From contig NZ_RPDH01000001.1 in NCBI RefSeq assembly GCF_003813775.1, positions 2,542,001 to 2,606,000 of the forward strand: a DNA stretch of 64,000 bases, read 5' to 3'. This stretch comes from Chitinophaga lutea. GTDB taxonomy: Bacteria > Bacteroidota > Bacteroidia > Chitinophagales > Chitinophagaceae. Under the pieces are notes generated by a model. That model searched no databases. It had not been told where the DNA came from and saw only the letters and a list, made by a program, of their open reading frames with translations. Position numbers and translations under genes: made by a program. Shown here piece by piece: positions 1 through 9,253 of the stretch. The stretch's first letter is position 1; each line of letters opens with the position of its first letter.

Positions 1-2007
1 GGCGTGTACAGCGGCCTGCAGAAGATAGAAGTGGGCGGCAAAATGCAGGAAGCCATCCGCATCATTTATAAAAACAACGATCTGCTGTATGTGAACATCA
101 ACTCACTGCACAAGATCAGCAAATACACCGGCAAGGAAGGCGTATCTCCGAAGGTCAACAAACTCGGCAGCGATGCCTGGGAAAAACTGAAGGAGAAAGC
201 GAAAACCGAGGTCAAGGATATCGCCAAAGACCTCATCAAACTCTACGCCGCCCGTAAAGCCCAGCAGGGTTTCGCGCATACGCCCGATACCTACCTGCAA
301 ACGGAGCTGGAAGCATCTTTCATTTACGAGGATACGCCAGACCAGAGCAAGGCCACGGCCGATGTGAAGCGCGATATGGAATCGCCCGGGCCGATGGACC
401 GCCTCGTTTGCGGCGATGTGGGCTTCGGGAAAACGGAAGTGGCCGTGCGCGCTGCCTTCAAAACCGTGGTAGACGGCAAACAGGCCGCCGTGCTGGTGCC
501 CACCACTATCCTGGCGTTCCAGCACTATAAAACGTTTTCCGAAAGGCTGAAAGATTTCCCCTGCACGGTGGATTACATCAACCGTTTCAAATCTTCCAAA
601 GAGAAAAAGGAAACGCTCAAACGCCTCGAAGAAGGGAAGGTGGACATCATCATCGGCACGCATGCGCTGCTGGGAAAAGACGTGAAGTTCAAGGATCTTG
701 GCGTGATGGTGATCGACGAAGAACAGAAGTTCGGCGTAACCGCCAAGGAAAAGCTGAAAACGATGAAGGTGAACGTGGATACGCTCACCCTAACGGCCAC
801 GCCTATACCCAGAACGCTGCAGTTCTCCCTGATGGGCGCCCGCGACCTGTCCGTCATCAACACCCCGCCGCCGAACCGGCAGCCGATCGAAACGGAGGTG
901 CTGGTGTTCGATAAAGATCAGATACGCGACGCCATCTATTATGAAACCGAGCGTGGCGGCCAGGTGTATTTCATCCACAACCGCATCAACGGCCTGCGGG
1001 AAATGGCAGGGCTGCTTCAGGAGCTGTGCCCCGACCTCTCCATCGCCACGGCCCACGGCCAGCTCGAAGGGCATAAGCTCGAAGAAGTGATCATGGATTT
1101 CATCGACCGCAAGTACGACGTGCTGGTTTGTACCAACATCGTGGAAAGCGGGGTGGATATTTCCAACGCCAATACCATCATCATCAATAACGCGCACCAC
1201 TTCGGCCTGAGCGATCTGCATCAGCTGCGCGGCCGCGTTGGGCGAAGCAATAAAAAAGCATTCTGTTACCTGCTGGCACCACCCATGAGCACCCTGCCGG
1301 CCGACAGCCGCAAGCGCCTCCAGACGCTGGAGCAGCATAGTGAGCTGGGAAGCGGTTTCCAGATAGCGATGCGCGACCTCGACATCCGCGGCGCCGGCAA
1401 CCTGCTGGGCGGCGAGCAAAGCGGCTTCATCGCCGAGATCGGGTTCGATATGTACCAGAAGATCCTCGACGAAGCCATCCGCGAACTGAAACAGACCGAC
1501 TTTAAAGACCTGTTCAAAGATCAGCTGGAAGAGAAAAAAGATTTTATCAGCGACTGTACCATCGATACGGACCTCGAGATCCTCATCCCGGACTCCTATG
1601 TGGAAAGCATCCAGGAAAGGCTCAACCTCTACCAGGAACTCGACAACATCACACAGGAAGCCAAACTCGTGGAATTTGAACAGGGGATGGAAGACCGCTT
1701 CGGCCCCGTGCCGGAACCGGTGAAAGACCTGTTTACCACCATCCGCACCCGTTGGATGGCCATCGAACTGGGCTTTGAAAAAATGATCCTGAAAGAAGAA
1801 ACTCTTCGTTGTTATTTCATCAACAACCCTGATAGTCCCTATTTTGAATCACCCACGTTCCAGCACATCCTGCATTATATCCAGACCCGCACCAACAATG
1901 CAAGGCTGAAACAACTGGGCAAAAACTTCATGCTCATCATTGACCGCATGAAGGACATGAACGACATCTACAGCTTCCTCAAAAAAATGACCGACGCGCG
2001 CGGTTGA
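1..2007 (+). CDS. mfd: Transcription-repair coupling factor Mfd, C-terminal part (5' end outside window)
   Basis: The reading frame is open at base 1, so this is the C-terminal part (about 668 residues) of a protein usually near 1,100 residues. Mfd is a cytoplasmic ATP-dependent translocase that removes RNA polymerase stalled at lesions and recruits the UvrA/B repair proteins. The first ~90 residues look like the end of the CarD-like RNA-polymerase-interacting domain. Then come helicase motifs in order: Walker A GFGKT, DEEQ box, LTATPIPRTL, the NIVESGVDI segment and QLRGRVGRS, all typical of the RecG/Mfd translocase module. The last ~150 residues match the Mfd D7 (TRCF) domain, including LIPDSYVESIQERL. 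It ends with TGA and is followed by a promoter-like box for the next gene. Confidence 0.97.
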   Translation, partial: GVYSGLQKIEVGGKMQEAIRIIYKNNDLLYVNINSLHKISKYTGKEGVSPKVNKLGSDAWEKLKEKAKTEVKDIAKDLIKLYAARKAQQGFAHTPDTYLQTELEASFIYEDTPDQSKATADVKRDMESPGPMDRLVCGDVGFGKTEVAVRAAFKTVVDGKQAAVLVPTTILAFQHYKTFSERLKDFPCTVDYINRFKSSKEKKETLKRLEEGKVDIIIGTHALLGKDVKFKDLGVMVIDEEQKFGVTAKEKLKTMKVNVDTLTLTATPIPRTLQFSLMGARDLSVINTPPPNRQPIETEVLVFDKDQIRDAIYYETERGGQVYFIHNRINGLREMAGLLQELCPDLSIATAHGQLEGHKLEEVIMDFIDRKYDVLVCTNIVESGVDISNANTIIINNAHHFGLSDLHQLRGRVGRSNKKAFCYLLAPPMSTLPADSRKRLQTLEQHSELGSGFQIAMRDLDIRGAGNLLGGEQSGFIAEIGFDMYQKILDEAIRELKQTDFKDLFKDQLEEKKDFISDCTIDTDLEILIPDSYVESIQERLNLYQELDNITQEAKLVEFEQGMEDRFGPVPEPVKDLFTTIRTRWMAIELGFEKMILKEETLRCYFINNPDSPYFESPTFQHILHYIQTRTNNARLKQLGKNFMLIIDRMKDMNDIYSFLKKMTDARG

Positions 2008-2018
2008 TGAATGTAACA

Positions 2019-2026
2019 TATATTTG
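2019..2026 (+). promoter_or_regulatory. -7 promoter box (TATATTTG) for the SIMPL gene
   Basis: Exact match to the Bacteroidota -7 consensus TAnnTTTG, just after the mfd stop and about 120 nt before the ATG at 2146. No clear -33 element was seen. Confidence 0.45.
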
Positions 2027-2145
2027 CCTCGTACGTTACACCCTCATTACTTCACTAAAAACATAAAGAAAAGTTAAAGCCTGCACGGGCATATGGAATT
2101 GAATAGTGACCCTGCATCCTGATCTTGAATTTAAAACTGAAAGCA

Positions 2146-2868
2146 ATGAAAAAATTAACCGTATTATTAATGGGACTCTTTATGACAGCAACATCATTCG
2201 CACAAACAACCGACAGCAAACCGCCGGTGAAAAAAATTGAAGTGACGGGCACTGCTGAAATGGAAATCACCCCCGACGAGATTACGCTCAACATCACCTT
2301 GCGTGAGTACATGAAGAATAAAACGAGCAAAGTGGCCATCACCACCCTGGAAGCGCAGCTGCAGAAAGCCGTGGCCGATGCGGGTATCCCGAAAGAGAAC
2401 TTTACCATCGCCAATGTATTCGGTTACAACTACGACCAGTGGTGGCGTAAAAAGAAAAATGATGTGGACTTCATGGCGCGCAAACAGTACAGCCTGAAGC
2501 TGAACCGCCTCGACAAGGTGAACGCCATCCTTGCTGCCGTAGACGATGAAGGCATCGAAAGCGTGAACATCGCTTCTTACACCCACAGCAAAATGGACGA
2601 GTACCGCAAACAGGTAAAAATGAATGCGCTGAAAGCGGCCAAAAACAAAGCGGAATACCTGCTCGGTGCGATCGATGAAAAAATCGCCGGTGTGATTGAG
2701 GTGCAGGAATTCAACACCGACCAGTACAGCGACGTACGCCCCGAAATGGCGAATGTACGGATGTACAAATCTGCCGATGCAATGGGCGCCGGTGTGCCGG
2801 ACTCCAACATCGACTTCAAGACCATCAAAATACGCGCTGAGATCAGGGCTGTATTCGGGATTAAATAA
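2146..2868 (+). CDS. SIMPL (DUF541) domain secreted protein
   Basis: 240 residues starting at ATG 2146; an upstream in-frame TTG at 2125 would put seven residues ahead of a standard signal peptide, so the ATG is preferred. The N-terminus (MKKLTVLLMGLFMTATSFA) is a cleavable signal peptide, so the product is probably periplasmic or surface-exposed. The remainder fits the SIMPL/DUF541 fold: VTGTAEMEITPDEI near the start, a central helical region with many Lys/Ala, and a C-terminal KTIKIRAEIRAVFGIK strand. The family includes Brucella BP26/OMP28, but its biochemical role is not established. It is a single-gene unit bounded by a strong terminator. Confidence 0.88.
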   Translation: MKKLTVLLMGLFMTATSFAQTTDSKPPVKKIEVTGTAEMEITPDEITLNITLREYMKNKTSKVAITTLEAQLQKAVADAGIPKENFTIANVFGYNYDQWWRKKKNDVDFMARKQYSLKLNRLDKVNAILAAVDDEGIESVNIASYTHSKMDEYRKQVKMNALKAAKNKAEYLLGAIDEKIAGVIEVQEFNTDQYSDVRPEMANVRMYKSADAMGAGVPDSNIDFKTIKIRAEIRAVFGIK

Positions 2869-2895
2869 TCAGGAAGAGGTATCGTCATCAAAGGG

Positions 2896-2936
2896 AAAAG
2901 GGCTGCCGGTCGTCACCGGTAGCCCTTTTCCTTTTA
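2896..2936 (+). terminator. Rho-independent terminator after the SIMPL gene
   Basis: 15-bp stem (2896-2910 with 2915-2929, one G-T pair), CGTC loop, then a T-rich tail. Confidence 0.85.
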
Positions 2937-3068
2937 GTCTGTTCTGCAGGTCACAAAGCGGCGGAAGCCGCGTGACGATGGTGTTCTACTGTCAATTAAA
3001 CTGTCTGTAATTCTATTTTGCTACTATGGCGCCGCGCGCCCGGCGGGCGGGCCACAATCAGGTAAGTT

Positions 3069-3083
3069 GGGATAAATAGGACA
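3069..3083 (-). repeat. 15-bp motif TGTCCTATTTATCCC (copy 1)
   Basis: Reads TGTCCTATTTATCCC on the minus strand, 20 nt downstream of the lipoprotein stop. An identical 15-mer lies in inverse orientation at 9253-9267. Could be a relic of a mobile-element end; no transposase is nearby. Confidence 0.4.
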
Positions 3084-3102
3084 TGATATGATTAAAAAGA
3101 AC

Positions 3103-3618
3103 TTAGTTCATTCTGATGATCGGGCTTACTTCAAAAGTGCCGCCGGTAACGGTCTTTTTGTCTTCCGCCACCACATCGTGCACCAGGATGCCGGAAAATG
3201 TGCCTTTGGCTTTTGACTCCGTAATGCTCTCGATAGTGATGGTGGCTGCGGCATTCAGGTTCACATCGTCTGCCGAATAATTGTCTGAAGTGCCCAGCTT
3301 CTTCATCCACGCGATGTAATTCATATCGGTGGCGCTTAGTTTATATTCGCCCGCTTTCAGCTGTTTGCCGGGGAACACCACATTGACGGTGAGGCCCTGG
3401 TTGCTGGCGGTAAGCCCGGAAATGACCAGTACATAATTACCCGTTGAATCGTACAGGCTGGCCGTGAGCTGTTTGGTCACCGTGACGAGGGAATCGTTCA
3501 CTTTCAAGGAAAAGTGCCCTTTCACGTGGTTATCGTCGAAGATGTCTTTTTTGTCGCAGGCGGAAAAGAGGGCAACAGCCAGCAGTGCCAGGCCCGGGAT
3601 CAGGGATTTGGATTTCAT
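3103..3618 (-). CDS. Small secreted lipoprotein of unknown function
   Basis: 171 residues. The N-terminus has a lipoprotein signal sequence with lipobox LFSAC ending at Cys 21, followed by a DKK stretch, so the mature protein should be lipid-anchored. The rest is beta-rich (SLKVNDSLVTVTKQ, YVLVISGL, GTFSGILVHD), with the look of the small beta-sandwich lipoproteins common in Bacteroidota. I recognise no enzyme motif and assign no function. It stands alone, with a -7 box 28 nt upstream and gyrB's terminator behind that. Confidence 0.75.
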   Translation of the reverse strand: MKSKSLIPGLALLAVALFSACDKKDIFDDNHVKGHFSLKVNDSLVTVTKQLTASLYDSTGNYVLVISGLTASNQGLTVNVVFPGKQLKAGEYKLSATDMNYIAWMKKLGTSDNYSADDVNLNAAATITIESITESKAKGTFSGILVHDVVAEDKKTVTGGTFEVSPIIRMN

Positions 3619-3645
3619 AGGTACGTCTAATTACATGCAATATAG

Positions 3646-3653
3646 CAAACTTA
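3646..3653 (-). promoter_or_regulatory. -7 promoter box (TAAGTTTG) for the lipoprotein gene
   Basis: Exact TAnnTTTG match on the minus strand, 28 nt ahead of the ATG at 3618. The upstream flank is very A+T-rich. Confidence 0.5.
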
Positions 3654-3706
3654 TACAGATTATAAAATTATTTCATTAATAAAATTTGTTATTTATAGTA
3701 ACGCCC

Positions 3707-3744
3707 ATGAAAAAAGGGCTGCTCCGGTGAGGTGCAGCCCTTTT
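3707..3744 (-). terminator. Rho-independent terminator after gyrB
   Basis: 11-bp stem (3712-3722 with 3734-3744) followed on the minus strand by a run of T. It lies 20 nt past the gyrB stop. Confidence 0.85.
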
Positions 3745-3764
3745 CAGGTATTTCTTTCCGCGTG

Positions 3765-5744
3765 TTACGCGTCGATTTTTGCGTATTTGGCGTGAGATTC
3801 GATGAATTCACGGCGGGGAGGTACTTCGTCGCCCATCAGCATGGTAAAGATGCGGTCGGCTTCAAAAGCGCTGTCAATCGTTACCTGTTTGAGGGTGCGG
3901 GCATCCGGGTTCATGGTGGTGTCCCACAGCTGTTCCGCGTTCATTTCACCGAGACCTTTATACCGCTGGATGCTCACGTTGTCTTCCTTACCGCCGCCGG
4001 CCAGTTTGGTAACGGCTGCCTTGCGCTGTTCGTCGTTCCAGGCGTAGATGAAGTCTTTGCCTTTTTTCACCTGGTACAGCGGGGGCTGGGCGAGGTACAC
4101 ATAACCCTGTTCCACCATTTCTTTCATGTAACGGAACACGAAAGTGAGGATGAGCGTGGCGATGTGGCTTCCGTCCACGTCGGCATCCGTCATGATGATC
4201 AGCTTGTGATAACGGAGTTTGCTGAGGTTGAGGGCCTTTTCATCATCGGGGGTGCCGATGGTTACGCCGAGGGCGGTGAAGATATTTTTGATCTCTTCGT
4301 TTTCGTAGATTTTATGCTCCAGGGCTTTTTCCACGTTCAGGATTTTACCGCGGAGGGGCAGGATGGCCTGGAAGTTCCGGTTACGGCCCTGTTTGGCCGT
4401 ACCGCCTGCCGAGTCACCTTCGACAAGGTAGAGCTCGCATTTGGTGGGGTCATTGTCGGAGCAGTCCGCCAATTTGCCGGGCAGTCCGCTGCCGGTCATC
4501 ACGCTCTTGCGCTGTACCATCTGGCGTGCCTTGCGCGCCGCCTCACGGGCCTGCGCGGCCAGGACCACCTTGTTGATGATCGTTCTGGCTTCTTTCGGGT
4601 GCTCTTCGAGATAAGCGTCGAGCACGTTGGCCACCGCACTGTCTACCACCCCCATTACATCGGAGTTGCCCAGTTTGGTTTTGGTCTGGCCTTCGAACTG
4701 CGGCTCGGGCACTTTCACGCTCACGATACAGCTGAGGCCTTCGCGGAAGTCGTCGCCCACCACTTCCACTTTCGATTTCTCGAACATCTTGTTTTTATCT
4801 GCATACGCCTTGAACACCCGGGTGATGGCCCTGCGGAAGCCGGCTACGTGTGTGCCGCCCTCGATGGTGTTGATGTTGTTAACGTAGGAGAAGATGTGCT
4901 CGTTGAAGGAATCGTTATAGAGCATGGCCACTTCCACCGCCACGTTGCTGGCGGCGTCGTGCGCCTCGATAAATATGGGTTGCGCCACCAGCGGGTTGCG
5001 GCGGCCGTTTTTGTCCATCAGCTCCACGAACTCCACGATACCGCCTTCGCTGAAAAAGGTTTCGCTGAAAGCGTTGCCGTTTTCATCTTTTTCGCGTTCG
5101 TCGGTGAGGGTGATGCGGATACGCCTGTTCAGGAAGGCCAGTTCGCGCAGGCGGCCCGCCAGGGTTTCGCGGTTGTAAGTGGTTTCGTTGAAGATGGTAC
5201 CGTCCGGCTTGAAGTGCACAATGGTGCCGGTAATGTCGCTGTCACCGATCTCACGTACGGAATACTGGGGGATGCCCATCCTGTATTCCTGCTCGAATAT
5301 CTTGCCTTCGCGGTGAACCGTTACGTGCAGGGGATCGCTCAGCGCATTCACGCAGCTCACGCCCACACCGTGCAAACCGCCGGAAACCTTGTAGGTGTTT
5401 TTGTCGAATTTACCGCCCGCGTGGAGCACCGTCATCACCACTTCCAGGGCGGAACGTTTCTCCTTGGCGTGCATACCCGTAGGGATACCGCGTCCGTCGT
5501 CTTTCACGCGGATGGAGTTATCCTCACAAATAGTAACGTCGATATTCTTACAATAGCCGGCCAGCGCTTCATCGATGGAGTTATCGACTACTTCGTATAC
5601 AAGGTGGTGTAAACCTTTCACGCCAATGTCCCCGATATACATCGCCGGACGTTTACGCACGGCTTCCAGTCCTTCCAAAACCTGAATACTGCCCGCGTCG
5701 TAACCATTACTGGGGGCAGTTGTTTGCACTAGTTCTTCACTCAT
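3765..5744 (-). CDS. gyrB: DNA gyrase subunit B
   Basis: 659 residues, normal length for a bacterial GyrB without the long proteobacterial insert. It supplies the ATPase and TOPRIM parts of the GyrA2B2 complex that introduces negative supercoils. Seen in order: GHKL ATPase residues (RPAMYIGD, EVVDNSIDEAL, DDGRGIP, the GGLHGVGVSCVNALS lid), transducer domain, TOPRIM motifs LVEGDSAGG and TDADVDGSHI, and the C-terminal RYKGLGEMN signature. ParE shares these motifs, so assignment to GyrB over ParE rests on overall similarity. gyrA is not in the window. The gene sits alone between a -7 box and a terminator. Confidence 0.95.
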   Translation of the reverse strand: MSEELVQTTAPSNGYDAGSIQVLEGLEAVRKRPAMYIGDIGVKGLHHLVYEVVDNSIDEALAGYCKNIDVTICEDNSIRVKDDGRGIPTGMHAKEKRSALEVVMTVLHAGGKFDKNTYKVSGGLHGVGVSCVNALSDPLHVTVHREGKIFEQEYRMGIPQYSVREIGDSDITGTIVHFKPDGTIFNETTYNRETLAGRLRELAFLNRRIRITLTDEREKDENGNAFSETFFSEGGIVEFVELMDKNGRRNPLVAQPIFIEAHDAASNVAVEVAMLYNDSFNEHIFSYVNNINTIEGGTHVAGFRRAITRVFKAYADKNKMFEKSKVEVVGDDFREGLSCIVSVKVPEPQFEGQTKTKLGNSDVMGVVDSAVANVLDAYLEEHPKEARTIINKVVLAAQAREAARKARQMVQRKSVMTGSGLPGKLADCSDNDPTKCELYLVEGDSAGGTAKQGRNRNFQAILPLRGKILNVEKALEHKIYENEEIKNIFTALGVTIGTPDDEKALNLSKLRYHKLIIMTDADVDGSHIATLILTFVFRYMKEMVEQGYVYLAQPPLYQVKKGKDFIYAWNDEQRKAAVTKLAGGGKEDNVSIQRYKGLGEMNAEQLWDTTMNPDARTLKQVTIDSAFEADRIFTMLMGDEVPPRREFIESHAKYAKIDA

Positions 5745-5789
5745 ATTTTTAGCAGAAAATCGTTTTTAACAAATCAGTAGACAATCCAG

Positions 5790-5797
5790 CAAAAATA
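5790..5797 (-). promoter_or_regulatory. -7 promoter box (TATTTTTG) for gyrB
   Basis: Exact TAnnTTTG match on the minus strand, 46 nt ahead of the gyrB ATG. The -33 region is not clear. Confidence 0.5.
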
Positions 5798-5867
5798 AGC
5801 AAAATCAGCCTAATTTCCATGAAAAACAAGGCTTTTTTGGGGGAGGTGGATAGTATGTGAATATTGC

Positions 5868-7544
5868 TTATTGCTGGTTTCCGAAGTTTTCCAGCATATC
5901 GGTACCGGCTGTCTGTTTTACGCCGGTAAAAATGGTCTTCCATAACAGGTTAAAAAACGACTTCTGGGGGTGTCGCGTATAACGCGGTTTTGCCACCCGC
6001 ATCGGTTGGCCGGGCGAGGGGTTTTCATTATGGATGGCCATGAGGTTGGCCAGCAGGCTCGCAAGCCCCTTCCTTTCCGAGCCGTTCCCGTCTTTTTCCT
6101 CTCTCAGCATGGCTATCCGCAGGTTGGAATATTGCATTTTGACGATGCCGGCCGCGCTGCGCTCATTGCCTTGCAGGTTAAAATCGAGCTGTTTGATGCG
6201 GGCGGAGCGGATTTCCACCATGCCGAGCGCTTTAGTGGCTTTGTTGAATTCCCGCCCGTCCATATCGCTGAGCTGGCCGCTCACGGCAAACGCACCGTCT
6301 TTCGCGCCCAGCTTGAAATCAAAGCGGGCTTTTAGTTTGCCGCTTTGCATGAGGATGGCGTGCAGGTCGGCAATACAGTGCCCGTTACGCTGCACCAGCG
6401 AATCGATATTGGTGATATTCAGGAAGGTACCCCCGGCCCGTGGAAAATCCACCTGCCCGATTTCCCCGTTTTGCGGATTCCGTTCTGCATAGCTGATCGC
6501 AAGGCCGGCCACCTGCAGGGTATCGATGCGGAGGGGGATCTCGAATTTGGCCAGCACCTGGTTGGGGAACTGCCCGTATTTGTCGCCCGGCGCCATCGGC
6601 ACGCCGCGGTTGCGGTAAGCGTGGAAGTGGCCGCCGTTGATGGACATTTTGTCGGCCAGTATCTTTTTCTGCAGCAAACCCATGCGGGGCAGCCCTTCCA
6701 GCCGGATGTTCCGGACCGCAAGGTCGTACCGGTCCTGCTGGAATTTGATCCTTTTATCGAACGCGGCCCGGTCGTACCGCGGGTCGAGGCGTATCTCCCC
6801 GATGTCGAGCGACCGTTCGATGGCGTGGTAGCTGATCTTGCTCACATGCAGCCAGTACAGGCTGTCCGGCAGGCGATAGTCCCATTTATCGAGATTGATG
6901 TCAAAATTGCGGGCGTATAAGAAGCGGGTAGGGTCGTGCTGGGAGAGGGAGTCTATTTCCAGGCCCCGCACTTCCACGTCCAGGTTATCGAGCCGGGTCA
7001 TCTGTTTGCTGCTGTCTTCCGCGATCCGGGTATAACGCAGCCTGGTCTGCTGAAGGGAAATGCGGTCCACATCAAAGCTGGCGATGTTTTTATTGATGGC
7101 CTCGTAGAAGCTGCGCTGGCGGCCGGTGTCTACGCTGCGGCGGTCTTCCGTGATGGTGATTTCCGGGTCGGAAAGGATGAAAGCCCCTGCATCCACCTGT
7201 TTGCCGAGGAAATAACGCCAGAGTTTCATGCGGGTGATCTGCAGGCGGCTGGCGCTGGCGTGATAAAGTACCTGCGGCGCGCGCTGTTCCTGCACCATAC
7301 GGGCATACACGCCGCTGTCGGGGATGAGGGCCACATTATGGATGGCGAGGTTGCCCGTGAGGAGGTTGAGGTTGATTTTGCCGTAAGCCAGGGTGTACAG
7401 GCTGTCGGAGCTTTCCGCCACATACTTGCGCAGTTCCTTGTCCAGTAATCCTTTCCAGTGTACGTTCAGATACCAGGCCGCGCCCAGCACCAGCAATACC
7501 AGTATAGCCCCTGCCGTTAGAATGATCTTCCAGGTCCTTTTCAT
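5868..7544 (-). CDS. AsmA-like single-pass membrane protein, function unknown
   Basis: 558 residues. One N-terminal membrane segment (about residues 8-28, ILTAGAILVLLVLGAAWYL) follows a short KRT-type positive start; the rest should face the periplasm. The body is rich in beta strands and repeated 'YGKINLNLLTGNLAIHNV'-type segments, as in AsmA/TamB/DUF748-like proteins, which are often linked to lipid traffic between membranes. This resemblance is by composition and pattern only, so the family call is tentative. It is on the same strand as gyrB, 123 nt upstream, but gyrB has its own promoter box. The C-terminal ~60 residues are basic and low in recognisable structure. Confidence 0.65.
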   Translation of the reverse strand: MKRTWKIILTAGAILVLLVLGAAWYLNVHWKGLLDKELRKYVAESSDSLYTLAYGKINLNLLTGNLAIHNVALIPDSGVYARMVQEQRAPQVLYHASASRLQITRMKLWRYFLGKQVDAGAFILSDPEITITEDRRSVDTGRQRSFYEAINKNIASFDVDRISLQQTRLRYTRIAEDSSKQMTRLDNLDVEVRGLEIDSLSQHDPTRFLYARNFDINLDKWDYRLPDSLYWLHVSKISYHAIERSLDIGEIRLDPRYDRAAFDKRIKFQQDRYDLAVRNIRLEGLPRMGLLQKKILADKMSINGGHFHAYRNRGVPMAPGDKYGQFPNQVLAKFEIPLRIDTLQVAGLAISYAERNPQNGEIGQVDFPRAGGTFLNITNIDSLVQRNGHCIADLHAILMQSGKLKARFDFKLGAKDGAFAVSGQLSDMDGREFNKATKALGMVEIRSARIKQLDFNLQGNERSAAGIVKMQYSNLRIAMLREEKDGNGSERKGLASLLANLMAIHNENPSPGQPMRVAKPRYTRHPQKSFFNLLWKTIFTGVKQTAGTDMLENFGNQQ

Positions 7545-7629
7545 ATGACTGTTGAATTGCTAATATTATACCAATCGGGGGCAATTGTAACCATTGTGTC
7601 AAACTAATAAGATTATAACAATGATTCGT

Positions 7630-7637
7630 TAATTTTG
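7630..7637 (+). promoter_or_regulatory. -7 promoter-like box (TAATTTTG) before the AraC gene
   Basis: Exact TAnnTTTG match ending 12 nt before the ATG at 7649. If used, the mRNA has almost no leader and the GTG at 7637 cannot be the start. Confidence 0.4.
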
Positions 7638-7648
7638 TGGCGCACAAT

Positions 7649-8575
7649 ATGAAAGAAGTACAGGAAATACTCAACTTGGCCATCCCGCAACCCGCTATGA
7701 GCGACCAGTTGCAGCTCGCGGAAGCGGACCATGTGACCGTTCCTGACTGTCTGGATTATGACCTGCAGCGTTACGTATACGACCGCCCGTTGCCGGTGGA
7801 AGATGTGGCCATGGTGGTGTACCAGCCTGCCAAGAGGGGGCAGAGCGCTGCCATCGAGCTGCGGTACTGTGTGGCCGGCAGCAAATATTGTAAAAACCCC
7901 GGTTGTACCGACCAGGTGTGCGCGGAGAAAAGGAAAAATGAAGAGTGCAACGACAAGCTGCCTTCTGTGGACATGATCACCGTGCGTTTCCAGCCCGCGT
8001 TTATCCAGACCCTCCAGAAAGGGAATACTTCGTTTTCCCTGTTCGAACTGCAATCCCGCAAACCTTTTGTAAAAACGATACAGCCCTGCACCAAGTCGAA
8101 AGCCATACTGGAGCAGATGGTGCATCACAATTACGAAGGCATCCTCAAAAATATCTTCCTGCAAAGCAAGGCGCTGGAGCTGCTGCTTTTCAGCTCCGAC
8201 CAGTTCATCCAGAACGATACGGACGAGCGTTACGGTTGCCGTTTCCTCACGCAGATGGAAGACCGGGAAAAGATCGAAAAAGCGCGTAGCATCCTGCTGG
8301 AGCAGCTTGATGCACCCATTACGATCCGCGACCTGGCGAGGCGTGTGGCCATGAATGAGTGTTACCTGAAAAAGGGTTTCAAAGCCATGTTCGGTACCAC
8401 CATTTATGATTATTTCCAGAAAGAAAGAATGGAAAAAGCCAAAGGGCTGCTGTATGAAAAAGGGCTTTCCGTTTCGGAAGTAGCCATTATGATGGGATAC
8501 TCCTGCATTTCCCATTTCTCCACTGCATTTAAAAAACACACCGGCCTGAAGCCCTGTGAATTGCTGCTGCGATAG
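7649..8575 (+). CDS. AraC-family transcriptional regulator with a cysteine-rich sensor region
   Basis: 308 residues from ATG 7649; an in-frame GTG at 7637 overlaps the promoter-like box. The last ~100 residues are a double helix-turn-helix AraC domain (ITIRDLARRVAMNECYLKKGF, then VSEVAIMMGYSCISHFSTAFKK). This arrangement resembles the PchR-type regulators that in many Bacteroidota control iron or siderophore uptake, but no such target is adjacent. The N-terminal part, the likely effector domain, has five Cys within about 30 residues (CX6CX4CX4CX8C, near residues 70-97). These could bind a metal or act as a redox switch; that is inference. It is transcribed away from the AsmA-like gene. Confidence 0.88.
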   Translation: MKEVQEILNLAIPQPAMSDQLQLAEADHVTVPDCLDYDLQRYVYDRPLPVEDVAMVVYQPAKRGQSAAIELRYCVAGSKYCKNPGCTDQVCAEKRKNEECNDKLPSVDMITVRFQPAFIQTLQKGNTSFSLFELQSRKPFVKTIQPCTKSKAILEQMVHHNYEGILKNIFLQSKALELLLFSSDQFIQNDTDERYGCRFLTQMEDREKIEKARSILLEQLDAPITIRDLARRVAMNECYLKKGFKAMFGTTIYDYFQKERMEKAKGLLYEKGLSVSEVAIMMGYSCISHFSTAFKKHTGLKPCELLLR

Positions 8576-9066
8576 ATAAGCAGTGTTTTCCGCATTTACA
8601 TCGTTGAATAGCAAAGAAAGTATCCGGGGGGCCGCGGAAGACGGCGTTTCCGTTTTTATCACCTCTCCGGGATTAAAACATGTAGTGGCGGTTGTTTTTC
8701 ATGCCCCGCAGCGTTTAAAATCCTGTGGGCGGGTACCGGCAACAGCTTCTGTGTTTTCATTTACATACACAGGCCGGTCACTGAATAGCCGCGCCAGGCG
8801 GGCCGGCGCGTTTGTTCCTTTTTCCTTTTTCCCTTTACGATCATTACTTTTCCCGAATTGACAAATGCGTTTATGTGGTTTGTGCTTTCTTTGTATCACG
8901 ATCACCGGATATCTATCCGGGTTCTTCATAAGCTTCCTTATCAGATTTGACCTGGGAAGGCTTGCAGACGATAGTAAAGCCATTATTAAACGCAATACGC
9001 ATATCAAACACCATGACCTAAGGTATTGTATTGCCAGTCAGTAAGTTTTTCCCCCGTAATTTGCAT

Positions 9067-9100
9067 AAAGCCGTTACTTTTCGAGTAGCGGCTTTTTTTT
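9067..9100 (+). terminator. Rho-independent terminator
   Basis: 11-bp stem AAAGCCGTTAC / GTAGCGGCTTT (one G-T pair), 7-nt loop, then eight or more T. It may end a small RNA or the AraC mRNA. Confidence 0.85.
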
Positions 9101-9223
9101 GGCTGCTCCGCTGGGAATAGCGTCCACAAAGGCTGATAGCGGGTGGGGGTGATGACTGAAAATCGGGGTAAGGTGAGGTTACATTATGAGGAGCGATAAA
9201 AGCAAAGCAGCACTTAAGGCAAA

Positions 9224-9253
9224 AGAAAAACCCCGCCCAAAAGAGCAGGGTCT
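9224..9253 (-). terminator. Terminator after the PepSY-like gene
   Basis: On the minus strand ACCCTGC pairs with GCGGGGT (T-G wobble), followed by TTTTTC. It lies about 60 nt past the stop at 9312. Confidence 0.6.

Noticed and set aside
3732..5612. 626-codon plus-strand frame opposite gyrB
   Set aside because: It is rich in His, Val, Phe and Gly with no family motif and lies wholly antisense to a certain gyrB; a shadow frame of a G+C-balanced gene.
8699..9007. 102-codon minus-strand frame in the AraC-PepSY gap
   Set aside because: Very basic, no motif, and overlaps the hairpins of the putative RNA.
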